From: Tatumella saanichensis
Lineage (GTDB): Bacteria > Pseudomonadota > Gammaproteobacteria > Enterobacterales > Enterobacteriaceae
Length of the DNA: 64,000 nt
NCBI RefSeq assembly: GCF_000439375.1
Contig: NZ_ATMI01000051.1
Coordinates: 1-64,000, forward strand
Reading direction: 5' to 3'
Made by a program: the position numbers and the translations under genes. Shown here piece by piece: positions 18,166-26,457 of the stretch. Position 1 is the first letter of the stretch, and each line of letters opens with the position of its first letter. A model generated the notes under the pieces. It was not told the DNA's origin. It ran no database searches and worked only from the letters and a program-made list of their open reading frames with translations.

Positions 18166-18696
18166 ATGAAATATTTATTGTTAAGCCCGCTGCTGGCGTG
18201 TGTGCTGTTATTGACCGGATGCTCGCAGCCTGCGGCTCAGGCCGGAGGCGGTGGCGGTGGAACCATTGACGCCATCAACCATACCAAATGGGCGATTAAC
18301 CATTTCAGCGTGGATAACCAGTCGGGCATCGACATTATTGGTCCTTTCCAGGGCGGCGGCGGTGGCTGCTGCTACAGCGCGCCCGCCCGCTGGACACCGG
18401 GTATGACGGTACGTATTGACTGGGAAACTGGGGTTGGTGGCTCTAAAGGTTTTCCTGGATTCGCTGATAGAGCTAAATACAAAGCTTGGAAGAAAAAAGC
18501 TGACGAACAAAAACGTCAGCACAGCATGATCGTCCCAGTTCCCGACTATAACGGCGAGGATGTCTGCGGTATCACCGTACACTTTTTGCCCTGCGATGAC
18601 ATAAAGGTGACGACCAGTTGTTGGTCACCGAGAAATGCCAACTACCCGATAAAAGAGCCCATCAGGATGAAGGAGCCCAAAGTATGTCCGAAGTAA
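18166..18696 (+). CDS. Tli1-like immunity lipoprotein, copy 9 (next to the effector)
   Basis: 176 residues with cassette B as in copy 2, but with HSMIVP, GED, DDIK and tail CWSPRNANYP, so it combines features of copies 2, 7 and 8. Its last 13 bases overlap the start of tle1 (ATG 18684), which couples immunity and effector translation. By position it is the likely cognate immunity protein of the present effector. Confidence 0.86.
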   Translation: MKYLLLSPLLACVLLLTGCSQPAAQAGGGGGGTIDAINHTKWAINHFSVDNQSGIDIIGPFQGGGGGCCYSAPARWTPGMTVRIDWETGVGGSKGFPGFADRAKYKAWKKKADEQKRQHSMIVPVPDYNGEDVCGITVHFLPCDDIKVTTSCWSPRNANYPIKEPIRMKEPKVCPK

Positions 18697-21131
18697 CGGA
18701 AACCGATTTAGTCTGGGTGCCGCCTCCGTTTCCAGAGCAGGGACGTCTGCCAACCCAGGCAATTCAGGTCGGGCAGAGCTATTATCAGCAGAACAGTGCC
18801 GAGCATCTCTACCACCAGGAGCTTTGTCTGGTGGCCGGACGACGCGTGGAGCCGCCGTGTTGTAAGACGCTGCATATCAGTCTGTTTTTCGACGGTACGG
18901 GCAATAACCTCAACAATGACCTGTTGCTGTCTGACCCCAAGCGTCCAACCAATATCGCGCGGTTGTTTCGTGCCACTATCGGAACCGGTACGGCGGGTGG
19001 AGTACCCTCTAGCGAGCAGGAAACACTGTTAGATGGTGCTGAAGACGGTAATGGGAAATATTTTAAGTTTTACATGCCCGGTGTGGGCACTCCATTCCCG
19101 GAAGTGAACGACCCGGACTATTCAACCATGGGTCTGGTGGCCGCAACTAAGGGGGAAGAGCGTATTAACTGGGCGCTGCTGCGCATTATTGATGTACTGA
19201 AATTTTCAGCTACTGAAAAATGGTTAACCACCTCAGAAAGCCGACAGTCCCTCAGCAATATGGGTACCAACTGGAACCGACTCTGGTTGAGCGGCAGCCA
19301 CAACCGTTACGAAGAGTTCAGCCGTTTACTGAATGAATTAGCTCCACAATTGAAACCCCTGCTTACGCAGCCGGAACCGGGTAAGCCTAAAGTATTAGGC
19401 ATCAAATTGTACGTTTACGGGTTTTCTCGTGGGGCTGCCGCTGCGCGTACGTTTATACGCTGGTTGACCGAACTGTTTCCCCCACCAAAGGCTGAGGGCG
19501 AAACACCGCCGCAGTGTCTGCAGATTGGCGGGATGCAGTTGCCTATCAGTGTGGAGTTTCTCGGGTTGTTAGATACCGTGGCCTCTGTTGGGATAGCGCA
19601 CGTGGTACCTATTGCTGACGGTCATATGTCCTGGGCTGACGGTACCATGGAGCTGCCGGGCGATAAAACCTATGGCGGACTGATCAAAAAATGTGTGCAT
19701 CTGGTGTCCGGACATGAACAGCGGCTCTCCTTTCCGCTGGACTCAGTTCGCCGGGGAGACGGCACATACCCACCCTATGTCACCGAGGTGGTTTACCCGG
19801 GGATGCACTCGGATCTGGGGGGCGGTTATCCACTAGGGGATCAGGGAAAAGCTAATGGTATTGATGACCGTCGGCTGCTATCACAGATAACGTTAAATGA
19901 GATTTACGCTGCTGCTTTCCAGATTGGAGCGCCACTGAAGGTACCTATTGACTCACTTTCTCAAGATCTTAAAAAAGATGCATGGCGCGCTATACCCCCT
20001 GACCTTATCGAGCAGTTCGGAATCCATAAAATACTTGTCAAACGCTTCAACGCCTGGCGCGAGCTTACCCTAAATCTGACCACACCAAAAAAAATTCCTC
20101 CTGAAGAGGCGTCCCAATACCAGCCCGCTCGCGCCAGCGGTAGTCTGGAGACCGTCGTTGACAACCAGATCGCATGGATCACCGCCTGGCGTATCGATCG
20201 CTATGCCAGAGGTTCGATGCTAAAAACGCAATTCTATCAGGATGCCAACAATACCGAAGCGCTGCCTGCCGCACGCAAGGCGGCACAACAAGCCCGGGAC
20301 GAGAAGCAGAAACAGGTCCTCAAAATACGTCAGGATCAGAGAGTAAAGCAGCCTGCCGACAAGATGGATGAGCTGGTGCTCTATCCGGGCGTCAAAGATT
20401 TCGACCCGGCTATGGCGAAGACCCAGTTGTTTGAAGCGGCGGAGGAGTTTGGTAAGGATTACCACGACGGCTACCGTATTCCGGATAATCTGGCGCAGGT
20501 GGTGCTGGATACTGTGATGCAGCCGATGATCTTCGTTCTCAATACCGATGATGAACCCAAGGAATATCGGCAAATAAAGTCTGACGGAGACGCCCGGGTA
20601 GCCGTCCTTTTTCCTGCCGCCGGTGAGGCCAGTAATGCGGAACAGCCCTCCGGTCTGGTTAGGGAATTATTCGATGACCAGGTGCACGACTCGCGAGCCT
20701 GGTTTATGTACGCAACGTTGGGCACCCGCGAAATGTGGGGTGGCTACTTCCGCTACCGGATGATGTATTTCAGCGACAAATGTAATAAGTCCCTGTCACC
20801 GCTGGTGATCGCCGGGGATCTGGTGGGGGTTGTCACCCTGACCACGGGGGTTGTACTGAGTTTCAAACAAAAGACCCTGACCGGAACGCTGGCGGGACTG
20901 GCCGCGACAGGTGCTGTTCGATCGTTGCAGGTTGAGGTACTGGATAAGATCACCCGGGAACCCTTGCCGGAATTACCGGGTGGGGAACAGCTTCGGGCAT
21001 TTACCCAACAGCCGGGAGTGGTGGTTGCGCAGCAAAAAGCGCTGATGGCAGAACAACAGCTGGCACGGGCAAAGGCTGCAATCTCGGTCAGCTGGCTTGA
21101 GGATGTCTTGACGAAAACTGGACAAAACTGA
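18684..21131 (+). CDS. tle1: Tle1-family T6SS phospholipase effector (DUF2235)
   Basis: An 815-residue alpha/beta hydrolase of the Tle1 (DUF2235) family, antibacterial phospholipases delivered by T6SS into the target periplasm. Seen: HISLFFDGTGNNLNND (about 64-79), nucleophile elbow GFSRG with Ser248, LGLLDTVAS with candidate Asp297, and GMHSDLGGGY with candidate His375. A hydrophobic stretch lies near residues 705-760. ATG 18684 is chosen because its N-terminus MSEVTETDLVWVPPP matches the relics in the array spacers and overlaps the last immunity gene. No vgrG, PAAR or hcp adjoins it, and no delivery domain is recognised, so its carrier must be elsewhere. Immunity genes upstream rather than downstream are notable. 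Confidence 0.9.
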   Translation: MSEVTETDLVWVPPPFPEQGRLPTQAIQVGQSYYQQNSAEHLYHQELCLVAGRRVEPPCCKTLHISLFFDGTGNNLNNDLLLSDPKRPTNIARLFRATIGTGTAGGVPSSEQETLLDGAEDGNGKYFKFYMPGVGTPFPEVNDPDYSTMGLVAATKGEERINWALLRIIDVLKFSATEKWLTTSESRQSLSNMGTNWNRLWLSGSHNRYEEFSRLLNELAPQLKPLLTQPEPGKPKVLGIKLYVYGFSRGAAAARTFIRWLTELFPPPKAEGETPPQCLQIGGMQLPISVEFLGLLDTVASVGIAHVVPIADGHMSWADGTMELPGDKTYGGLIKKCVHLVSGHEQRLSFPLDSVRRGDGTYPPYVTEVVYPGMHSDLGGGYPLGDQGKANGIDDRRLLSQITLNEIYAAAFQIGAPLKVPIDSLSQDLKKDAWRAIPPDLIEQFGIHKILVKRFNAWRELTLNLTTPKKIPPEEASQYQPARASGSLETVVDNQIAWITAWRIDRYARGSMLKTQFYQDANNTEALPAARKAAQQARDEKQKQVLKIRQDQRVKQPADKMDELVLYPGVKDFDPAMAKTQLFEAAEEFGKDYHDGYRIPDNLAQVVLDTVMQPMIFVLNTDDEPKEYRQIKSDGDARVAVLFPAAGEASNAEQPSGLVRELFDDQVHDSRAWFMYATLGTREMWGGYFRYRMMYFSDKCNKSLSPLVIAGDLVGVVTLTTGVVLSFKQKTLTGTLAGLAATGAVRSLQVEVLDKITREPLPELPGGEQLRAFTQQPGVVVAQQKALMAEQQLARAKAAISVSWLEDVLTKTGQN

Positions 21132-21691
21132 GTAAGGAGAACCGATAAGTAAAGTCATCCGTTAAGGACACCGCCTACGGGAATAAGGTGGCAAAGTGTT
21201 AGCCGGTCACTGCCCGGGTTTTGGTTAGGGATTTGCCTGTAAGAGAGAGCCAGTTCGCTGTCACCAACAGGGTATAACGGCCATCGCGGAAGGGAGCACA
21301 TTGATCCCAGTTGATAGACAACAACCATATTACGTCAATCAAATGGCGGATTAGCAGAGTTTCCACCGGGCGGGTGACACTTATAGGCCGTGGACCATGC
21401 TGACCTGGAAAATGGTTAACGGCGGCACACGTCTGTTCGGCGATTACAGAGAAACGTGGGTATTTATTCACTGCTGGACTAGGGAAGCGCCAACAACTTA
21501 ACCGTAACCAGTAGATGATGAGCCTTACCCACTCCAGATGGTTAAACCCTACGCTAGGTACTAGCTTTCAGCTCAGCAAAGGTCCGCTAGCGCTGCTGGG
21601 TCTGCGTGGCTTTTCATAGATCCGAATCGGTCTTCGCACTGTTATATCCGCCACCCGCCGCAGTCACTGCCGCGGGGGGCGGGTGAGGCCA
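21132..21691. other. Gene-free stretch, possible decayed remnant
   Basis: No intact gene is recognised. A plus-strand frame (about 21361-21500) reads as a plausible protein tail containing MLTWKMVNGGTRLFGDYRE, interrupted upstream by a TAG at 21352-21354, so it could be a broken T6SS-associated gene. No family is identified. An inverted repeat CACCCGCC / GGCGGGTG (21652-21685) just past the zntA stop could end transcription of that gene. Confidence 0.4.
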
Positions 21692-23950
21692 TTATTTTGT
21701 GGTCCGCAGGATCCTAAGGCCGTTGGCTACCACCAGTAAGCTGGCGCCGACATCTGCAAATACGGCCATCCACAGTGTGCCGACACCGAACAGTGTCAAT
21801 GACAGGAACACGGCTTTGATGATCAGCGCCAGCGAGATATTTTGCGTCAGGATCCATCCGGTACGCCGCGACAGTCTGACAAAGGCCGGAATTTTACGTA
21901 AATCGTCATCCATCAGCGCCACATCCGCCGTTTCTATGGCGGTATCGGTGCCAGCCATCCCCATAGCGAAGCCAATATCTGCCCGTGCCAGGGCAGGGGC
22001 ATCATTGATCCCGTCACCGGCCATACCGGTGACCCCCTGACGGCTAAAGGTTTCGATAGCCTGTAATTTATCTGCGGGCAGTTGCTCCGCTCGGGCCTGA
22101 TCAATCCCGACCTGACGAGCAATTTCTTCCACGGCAAAGGGATTATCTCCAGAGAGCAATAGGGTTTTCACCCCCAGTTGATGGAGTTCCTCGATGGCTT
22201 GGCGGCTGCTCTGTTTAACGGTATCCGCCAGGGCGAAGGTGGCCCGCAGTCCGTCACTGTCGCCGAGTAACACCAGAGTTTTGCCCTGACGCTCTAGCTC
22301 CTCGAAACGGCGGCTGAAAGGCGTCAGGTCGATCCCTTGATCCTGCAACAACCGGCGGTTACCCAGCCAGAACTGACCTGCGGGTGTTTTACCGGTGATC
22401 CCTTGCCCGGTCACTGAGACAAAGTCTGTCACCGGCAATAGAGAGGCATCCTGTGCGAAACGAGTTACGGCTTGAGACATCGGGTGATCAGAGTATGAGG
22501 ATAAGCTGGCCGCTACCAGGATCATCTGCTGTTGCGTCGTCTCTTCATCACTGATCACCTCGGTGACCTCCGGTTTACCGTGGGTCAGGGTGCCGGTTTT
22601 ATCCAGGGCCAGCCAGCGCAGTTTACGGCCCTGTTCTAGATAAACACCGCCTTTGATCAGGATCCCCATCCTGGCGGCGGCCGTCAGGCTGCTGACTAAG
22701 GTAACCGGTGTGGAAATAACCAGCGCACATGGGCAGGCAATCACCAGCATCACCAACGCGTTATAGATCCATTGCTGCCAAGCGCCGTCAAAAAACAGCG
22801 GCGGAATAACCGCCACCGCGATTGCTAGTATAAAAATGACCGGGGTATAGATACGGGAGAACTGGTCAACAAAACGCTGCGTTGGCGCTTTGCTGGCTCG
22901 GGCTGATTCCACCGAGCGGATGATCCGCGCCAGGGTCGTTTCCCGCGCCACGGAGGTCACTCGGTAATCGAAGGTTCCGGACTCATTGAGGGTACCTGCG
23001 AATACCTGATCATCGGTTTTCTTCTCAATGGGCAAACTTTCGCCGGTAATAGCGGATTGATTCACCGTGGAATTTCCACTGACAATAACGCCATCAAGGC
23101 CGATTTTCTCACCGGGCCGGACACGGACAATAGCCTCCAGGGCAACATCTGCCGGCTGCATAGCCTGCCAGCTGTTATCGGCCTGTAGGACCGTCATCCA
23201 TTCCGGCGCCAGTTTTAGCAGGGTATCAATGGCATTACGCGCTCGGTCAAGGGCTTTCGCTTCAATCACTTCGGCAATATTAAATAACACCATCACCATA
23301 GCGGCCTCCGGCCACTGCTTTAACAACAGGGCACCGGTTACCGCAACGCTCATCAACGCATTAATATTTAGGTTGGCATTTTTAACCGCGATCCAGCCTT
23401 TTTTGTAGGTTTTCAGGCCGGAAAGCAGTATCGCCACAATGGCGACAACGGCTTGCCAGAGCGGTGGAACGCCGAGCCAGTTTAGCATTTCAGCCCCTAC
23501 AGCCAGCACGCCGGCAAGCGCCAGCGGCCAGTAGCGGGGGGCTGGTGCCGGATGATCTGCTTGCTCGCTAACCTGATCCGGCAATTGCGGATCAAAACCG
23601 AGGGATCGGATCGCCTGCAACACTGGCTCTAGTGCTTGCGGCTGGTGGGTGACGGTCAGAATACGCTGCATCAGATCAAACTGCAGATCGATAACACCGT
23701 CCATCGGCGAAAGCTTACCGGTGATCAGGTTTTCCTCGACTGGGCAATCCATCTGCATGATGCGCAGGGCTGTGACGGTCCCCCGCTGGCCGGTACTCTG
23801 CCCAGGAATGGCGCTGAATGCCTGACGGGGTTTAACCCCTGAATTCTGCGGGCTGGCAGAGGGCTGCTGAGGCACTATTCGACGGATCTGCGGCCGGTGT
23901 TGAGGGGACGAGTTGGCAGCACTGTGATTATTGTTCTCCTGATTGTTCAT
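21692..23950 (-). CDS. zntA: Zn/Cd/Pb-exporting P1B-type ATPase (ZntA/CadA family)
   Basis: A 752-residue heavy-metal efflux pump of the inner membrane. Seen in order: a polar, low-complexity N-terminus of about 50 residues; a metal-binding domain whose motif reads MDCPVEE (67-73) instead of the common GMDCAAC; TGES actuator loop (302-305); membrane metal site CPC (406-408) as in Zn/Cd/Pb pumps; phosphorylation motif DKTGTLT with Asp450; nucleotide-domain HP (489-490); GDGINDAP (645-652). The CPC and the divergent MerR regulator argue against copper. The first start (23950) has GGAG six bases before. MDCP-EE first domains occur in Cd/Pb ATPases, so cadA is an equally fair name. Confidence 0.9.
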   Translation of the reverse strand: MNNQENNNHSAANSSPQHRPQIRRIVPQQPSASPQNSGVKPRQAFSAIPGQSTGQRGTVTALRIMQMDCPVEENLITGKLSPMDGVIDLQFDLMQRILTVTHQPQALEPVLQAIRSLGFDPQLPDQVSEQADHPAPAPRYWPLALAGVLAVGAEMLNWLGVPPLWQAVVAIVAILLSGLKTYKKGWIAVKNANLNINALMSVAVTGALLLKQWPEAAMVMVLFNIAEVIEAKALDRARNAIDTLLKLAPEWMTVLQADNSWQAMQPADVALEAIVRVRPGEKIGLDGVIVSGNSTVNQSAITGESLPIEKKTDDQVFAGTLNESGTFDYRVTSVARETTLARIIRSVESARASKAPTQRFVDQFSRIYTPVIFILAIAVAVIPPLFFDGAWQQWIYNALVMLVIACPCALVISTPVTLVSSLTAAARMGILIKGGVYLEQGRKLRWLALDKTGTLTHGKPEVTEVISDEETTQQQMILVAASLSSYSDHPMSQAVTRFAQDASLLPVTDFVSVTGQGITGKTPAGQFWLGNRRLLQDQGIDLTPFSRRFEELERQGKTLVLLGDSDGLRATFALADTVKQSSRQAIEELHQLGVKTLLLSGDNPFAVEEIARQVGIDQARAEQLPADKLQAIETFSRQGVTGMAGDGINDAPALARADIGFAMGMAGTDTAIETADVALMDDDLRKIPAFVRLSRRTGWILTQNISLALIIKAVFLSLTLFGVGTLWMAVFADVGASLLVVANGLRILRTTK

Positions 23951-23990
23951 TTTTTCTCCTTTCCGCTGTACTCTGGTTTGTACAGTAAAA

Positions 23991-24014
23991 ACCCTGAAGC
24001 CACTACAGGGTCAA
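23991..24014 (-). promoter_or_regulatory. MerR-type operator/promoter of the metal ATPase
   Basis: The dyad ACCCTGAAGCC-A-CTACAGGGT (23991-24011) overlaps a minus-strand -35 TTGACC (24009-24014). A 19-base spacer leads to TTTACT. The long 19-base spacing and central dyad are the hallmark of promoters that MerR-family activators untwist on metal binding. It lies between the divergent ATPase and regulator genes. Confidence 0.8.
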
Positions 24015-24031
24015 GACCAGGAGGCAGAAAA

Positions 24032-24478
24032 ATGAAAATCGGTGAACTGGCGACAAAATCTTTCTGTAATGTCGAAACTATTCGTTATTACGAACGTGAA
24101 GGCTTACTGCCTGCCCCCCTAAGAGATCAGAACAATAATTATCGGCATTACCAGCAACAGCACCTGGATACGCTGTTATTTATCCGTCGCTGCCGCACCT
24201 TGGATATGGCTCAGGATGAAATAAAACGTCTGTTGCAGGCGAGGAGTCAGCCGGAGGCTCGGTGTGCGGTGATCAACGAGCTGATTGAAGAACATCGTTC
24301 TCATGTCCAGGTCAGGATTGCAGAGTTGGTCGCCCTGGAAAAGCAGTTAAGCGAGCTTAAGGATGCCTGCCACGCCAATATGCTGACCCGAGAGTGCGGG
24401 ATCCTCAAAGAGCTGGAGCAACCGATAACGGAAGCGGCCACTGGCAGTGGCCCGCATATCGGCAGTACACATAGCTAA
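24032..24478 (+). CDS. MerR-family heavy-metal regulator (ZntR/CadR/PbrR type)
   Basis: A 148-residue MerR-family activator. The N-terminal winged helix (KIGELATKSFCNVETIRYYE) is followed by a dimerisation helix and a metal loop. Cysteines at 78, 113 and 122 match the three-Cys pattern of Pb/Cd sensors; ZntR-type sensors have a Cys pair at the 113 position, here DACHA. ATG 24032 follows AGGAGG; an in-frame upstream start would overlap the operator and is rejected. It probably activates the divergent ATPase on Pb, Cd or Zn. Confidence 0.9.
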   Translation: MKIGELATKSFCNVETIRYYEREGLLPAPLRDQNNNYRHYQQQHLDTLLFIRRCRTLDMAQDEIKRLLQARSQPEARCAVINELIEEHRSHVQVRIAELVALEKQLSELKDACHANMLTRECGILKELEQPITEAATGSGPHIGSTHS

Positions 24479-24547
24479 CGACCGCCACCGATTTCCTTCT
24501 TACGCTTCGATAAAGACATTGTGTTACGGCTAAGGAGCGCTGATAAT

Positions 24548-24571
24548 CGTTATGTAAAAATTTACACAACG
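24548..24571 (+). promoter_or_regulatory. ModE-like molybdate repressor box
   Basis: CGTTATGTA-AAAATT-TACACAACG is an inverted repeat with 9-6-9 geometry. It matches the E. coli mod operator pattern (CGTTATATT, six bases, TACATAACG) in most positions. It lies 12 bases before the start of the binding-protein gene, where bound ModE-molybdate would block expression. ModE itself is not in the window. Confidence 0.75.
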
Positions 24572-24583
24572 AAGGGGATCAGG

Positions 24584-25510
24584 ATGTCGGTAAGGTTAAA
24601 CTCTGCGTCGTTACTGACGGCGCTTACTCTCTGTTTTTCGGTTTCAGCACTCGCATCGTCCGATATCCGGGTCACCTATGCGGGCTCGATGGGCAAAGTG
24701 ATGGATCAGGTCCTTGGCCCGGCATTCGCCCGCCAAAGTCAGGGACAGTATCAGGGGCAGGGGCAGGGTGCCTACGGGATGGCGCGTTTACTGGCCAGCC
24801 ATAAAATCACGGCCGATGTGTTCGTATCGATTACCCCAGGACCGATGCAGATCCTCAAAGATGCCGGCCTTATCGACACGGCAGTCCCGGTAGCCAGTAC
24901 CAGTATGGTCATTGCCTACAGTCCGAAAGGCAAATACGCGGCGGCGTTTGCCGAAGCCAATAAAAAACAAGATGGCAGTTGGCTAGATGTCCTCGCGACC
25001 CCAGGCTTACAATTTGGCCGTACCGACCCGTATCTCGATCCTAAAGGTCAGAATATTGTGTTTACCCTGTTGCTGGCGGAAAACTATTATCAGCGCCCAG
25101 GCATTGCTGAGAAAGTGATGGGATCCGTACAAAATCCCCGCCAAGTGAGTCTGGAAGGGGGATTACTCACTCGACTGGAAAGCGGCCAGGTGGATGCCGC
25201 GGCGGGTTATGAAAGTGAGGTGATTTCGGCCAAGCTGCCTTATGTCTCGCTGCCGGCTGAAATTAACCTCAGTGATCCACAAATGGCAAAGCAGTGGTAT
25301 GACAAGGTCAGCTTTAGCATTAAAGATAGCCAAGGTCAGGAAAAAACGTTGCATACCCAACCGCTGGTTTATTACGCGGCAGTACTGAAAAATGCCCCGA
25401 ACGGTGTGGCGCAGGGCGAAAAATTTATCGACTTTATGCGCTCTAAGCAGGGGCAAGCCTTGCTGCATAGCAGTGGGTATGGTGCGCCCTTGGGTAAGGC
25501 TCTGTACTAA
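24584..25510 (+). CDS. Molybdate/tungstate-type ABC substrate-binding protein (ModA/WtpA-like)
   Basis: A 308-residue periplasmic binding protein. The signal peptide (about 24 residues, ending ALA) is followed by DIRVTYAGSMGKVMD, the oxyanion-binding start of the ModA/WtpA class. The C-terminal domain has LTRLESGQVDAAAGYESEV and LPAEINLSD, close to the WtpA pattern. ATG 24584 follows GGGGATCAGG. The ModE-like box upstream supports molybdate or tungstate. A permease follows after 3 bases but no ATPase gene is present. Confidence 0.82.
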   Translation: MSVRLNSASLLTALTLCFSVSALASSDIRVTYAGSMGKVMDQVLGPAFARQSQGQYQGQGQGAYGMARLLASHKITADVFVSITPGPMQILKDAGLIDTAVPVASTSMVIAYSPKGKYAAAFAEANKKQDGSWLDVLATPGLQFGRTDPYLDPKGQNIVFTLLLAENYYQRPGIAEKVMGSVQNPRQVSLEGGLLTRLESGQVDAAAGYESEVISAKLPYVSLPAEINLSDPQMAKQWYDKVSFSIKDSQGQEKTLHTQPLVYYAAVLKNAPNGVAQGEKFIDFMRSKQGQALLHSSGYGAPLGKALY

Positions 25511-25513
25511 AGC

Positions 25514-26287
25514 ATGATTTCCGGGAGAGCGTTACTCTTGGCGCTGCTGTTACCGGCCCTGGTACTGCTGGCGGTTCCCTTCGCCACATTACTGGGGATC
25601 ACGCCGTGGACGCATTTCACGCTGGCGTATGGTGATGTACCAGCGGTAGTAGTGTCTTTGGGTTACGGGGTGATCGCGTTAGTGATTATCGTGTTGATCG
25701 GCTTACCGGTCGCCTGGTGGCTGGCGACCTCTACCCGACAAGGCTTGTTGCGTAAAAGTATTGAGCTACTGGTGCTGTTGCCGCTGATGACGCCGCCTCT
25801 GGCAATGGGGATCTTACTGATTTCAGCATTTGGCCCTTACTCCTTTTTGGGGGAGGGGTTATCGGCACTGGGGGTCTCGGTGGTTAATAATCCTGTGGCC
25901 TTCGTATTGGCCCAAATCTATGGTGGCCTGCCATACTTTATTGTCACCGCCCGCTCGGCATTTTCTGCTATTCCGCGGGGGATCTTGGAGGCCGGACAAA
26001 CACTGGGGGCGAGTCCTTGGCAACGCTTCCGCTTATTGGCGTTGCCGCTCGCGGCTTCCGGGTTGGCCTCTGCGGTGGCACTGGCCTGGGTGCGTGCTAT
26101 CGGTGAATTCGGCATTGTGATGATCTTCGCCTATTTTCCGCAGGGCATGCCGGTTCGACTTTATACTAACCTGCAAAATGATGGGGTGGATGCGGTCTAC
26201 ACGTTATTGTGGGTACTGCTTTTGGTGACCCTACCAATACCGCTGTTCTGTTTTATGCACTCAGCAAAACGGGAAAAACTCCGCTGA
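25514..26287 (+). CDS. Molybdate/tungstate-type ABC permease (ModB/WtpB-like)
   Basis: A 257-residue inner-membrane permease with about six hydrophobic segments and the EAA-type loop ILEAGQTLGASPWQRFRLLALP that docks to an ATPase. The gene starts 3 bases after the binding-protein stop, so they are coupled. An ABC importer needs a ModC-type ATPase, but none follows; the next 170 bases are non-coding and then an unrelated hydrolase begins. The ATPase must be supplied from elsewhere or has been lost. Confidence 0.85.
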   Translation: MISGRALLLALLLPALVLLAVPFATLLGITPWTHFTLAYGDVPAVVVSLGYGVIALVIIVLIGLPVAWWLATSTRQGLLRKSIELLVLLPLMTPPLAMGILLISAFGPYSFLGEGLSALGVSVVNNPVAFVLAQIYGGLPYFIVTARSAFSAIPRGILEAGQTLGASPWQRFRLLALPLAASGLASAVALAWVRAIGEFGIVMIFAYFPQGMPVRLYTNLQNDGVDAVYTLLWVLLLVTLPIPLFCFMHSAKREKLR

Positions 26288-26457
26288 ATCAAGCGCGTGC
26301 TTATAACAGTGAGCATCTTCTGATAGCGAACCGTTATAACTTTCAGACCGATAAATAGTAGCCACCCTCGACAGACTCTGAGAAAGTAATCCCCGACTTT
26401 GCGGGGGGGAAAGGGTCATGTTGATTCGCCACCCGTTATTTACCGGAGGAGAAGGGT

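Larger units (their letters stand above)
13420..18696 (+). repeat. Tandem array of nine Tli1-like immunity lipoprotein genes
   Basis: Nine head-to-tail units with start-to-start spacing of about 577-599 bases, each a roughly 170-176-codon DUF3304-type lipoprotein gene plus a spacer of about 60-80 bases. Coding parts are nearly identical except for a variable cassette (about residues 88-122) and an eight-residue tail segment (about 152-159). Cassette types by their first residues: A GVGDTEGSPG in copies 1 and 4; B GVGGSKGFPG in 2 and 9; C GEASTKGFPG in 3; D GEASTEGFPG in 5 and 7; E GQGSSAGFPG in 6 and 8. Tail types: CWSPRNANYP in 1, 5, 8, 9; CYTYGSPSYP in 2, 4, 6; CFTYGSPSYP in 3, 7. Cassettes and tails combine independently, so the array is a mosaic. 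Spacers carry a relic of the tle1 start. Confidence 0.95.

Noticed and set aside
13465..18582. Long minus-strand open frames through the immunity array
   Set aside because: They are mirror images of the repeated plus-strand genes, recur in each copy, lack ribosome sites and have no family features.
13420..18696. CRISPR or short-repeat array
   Set aside because: The period is about 595 bases and each unit is a full protein gene with its own ribosome site.
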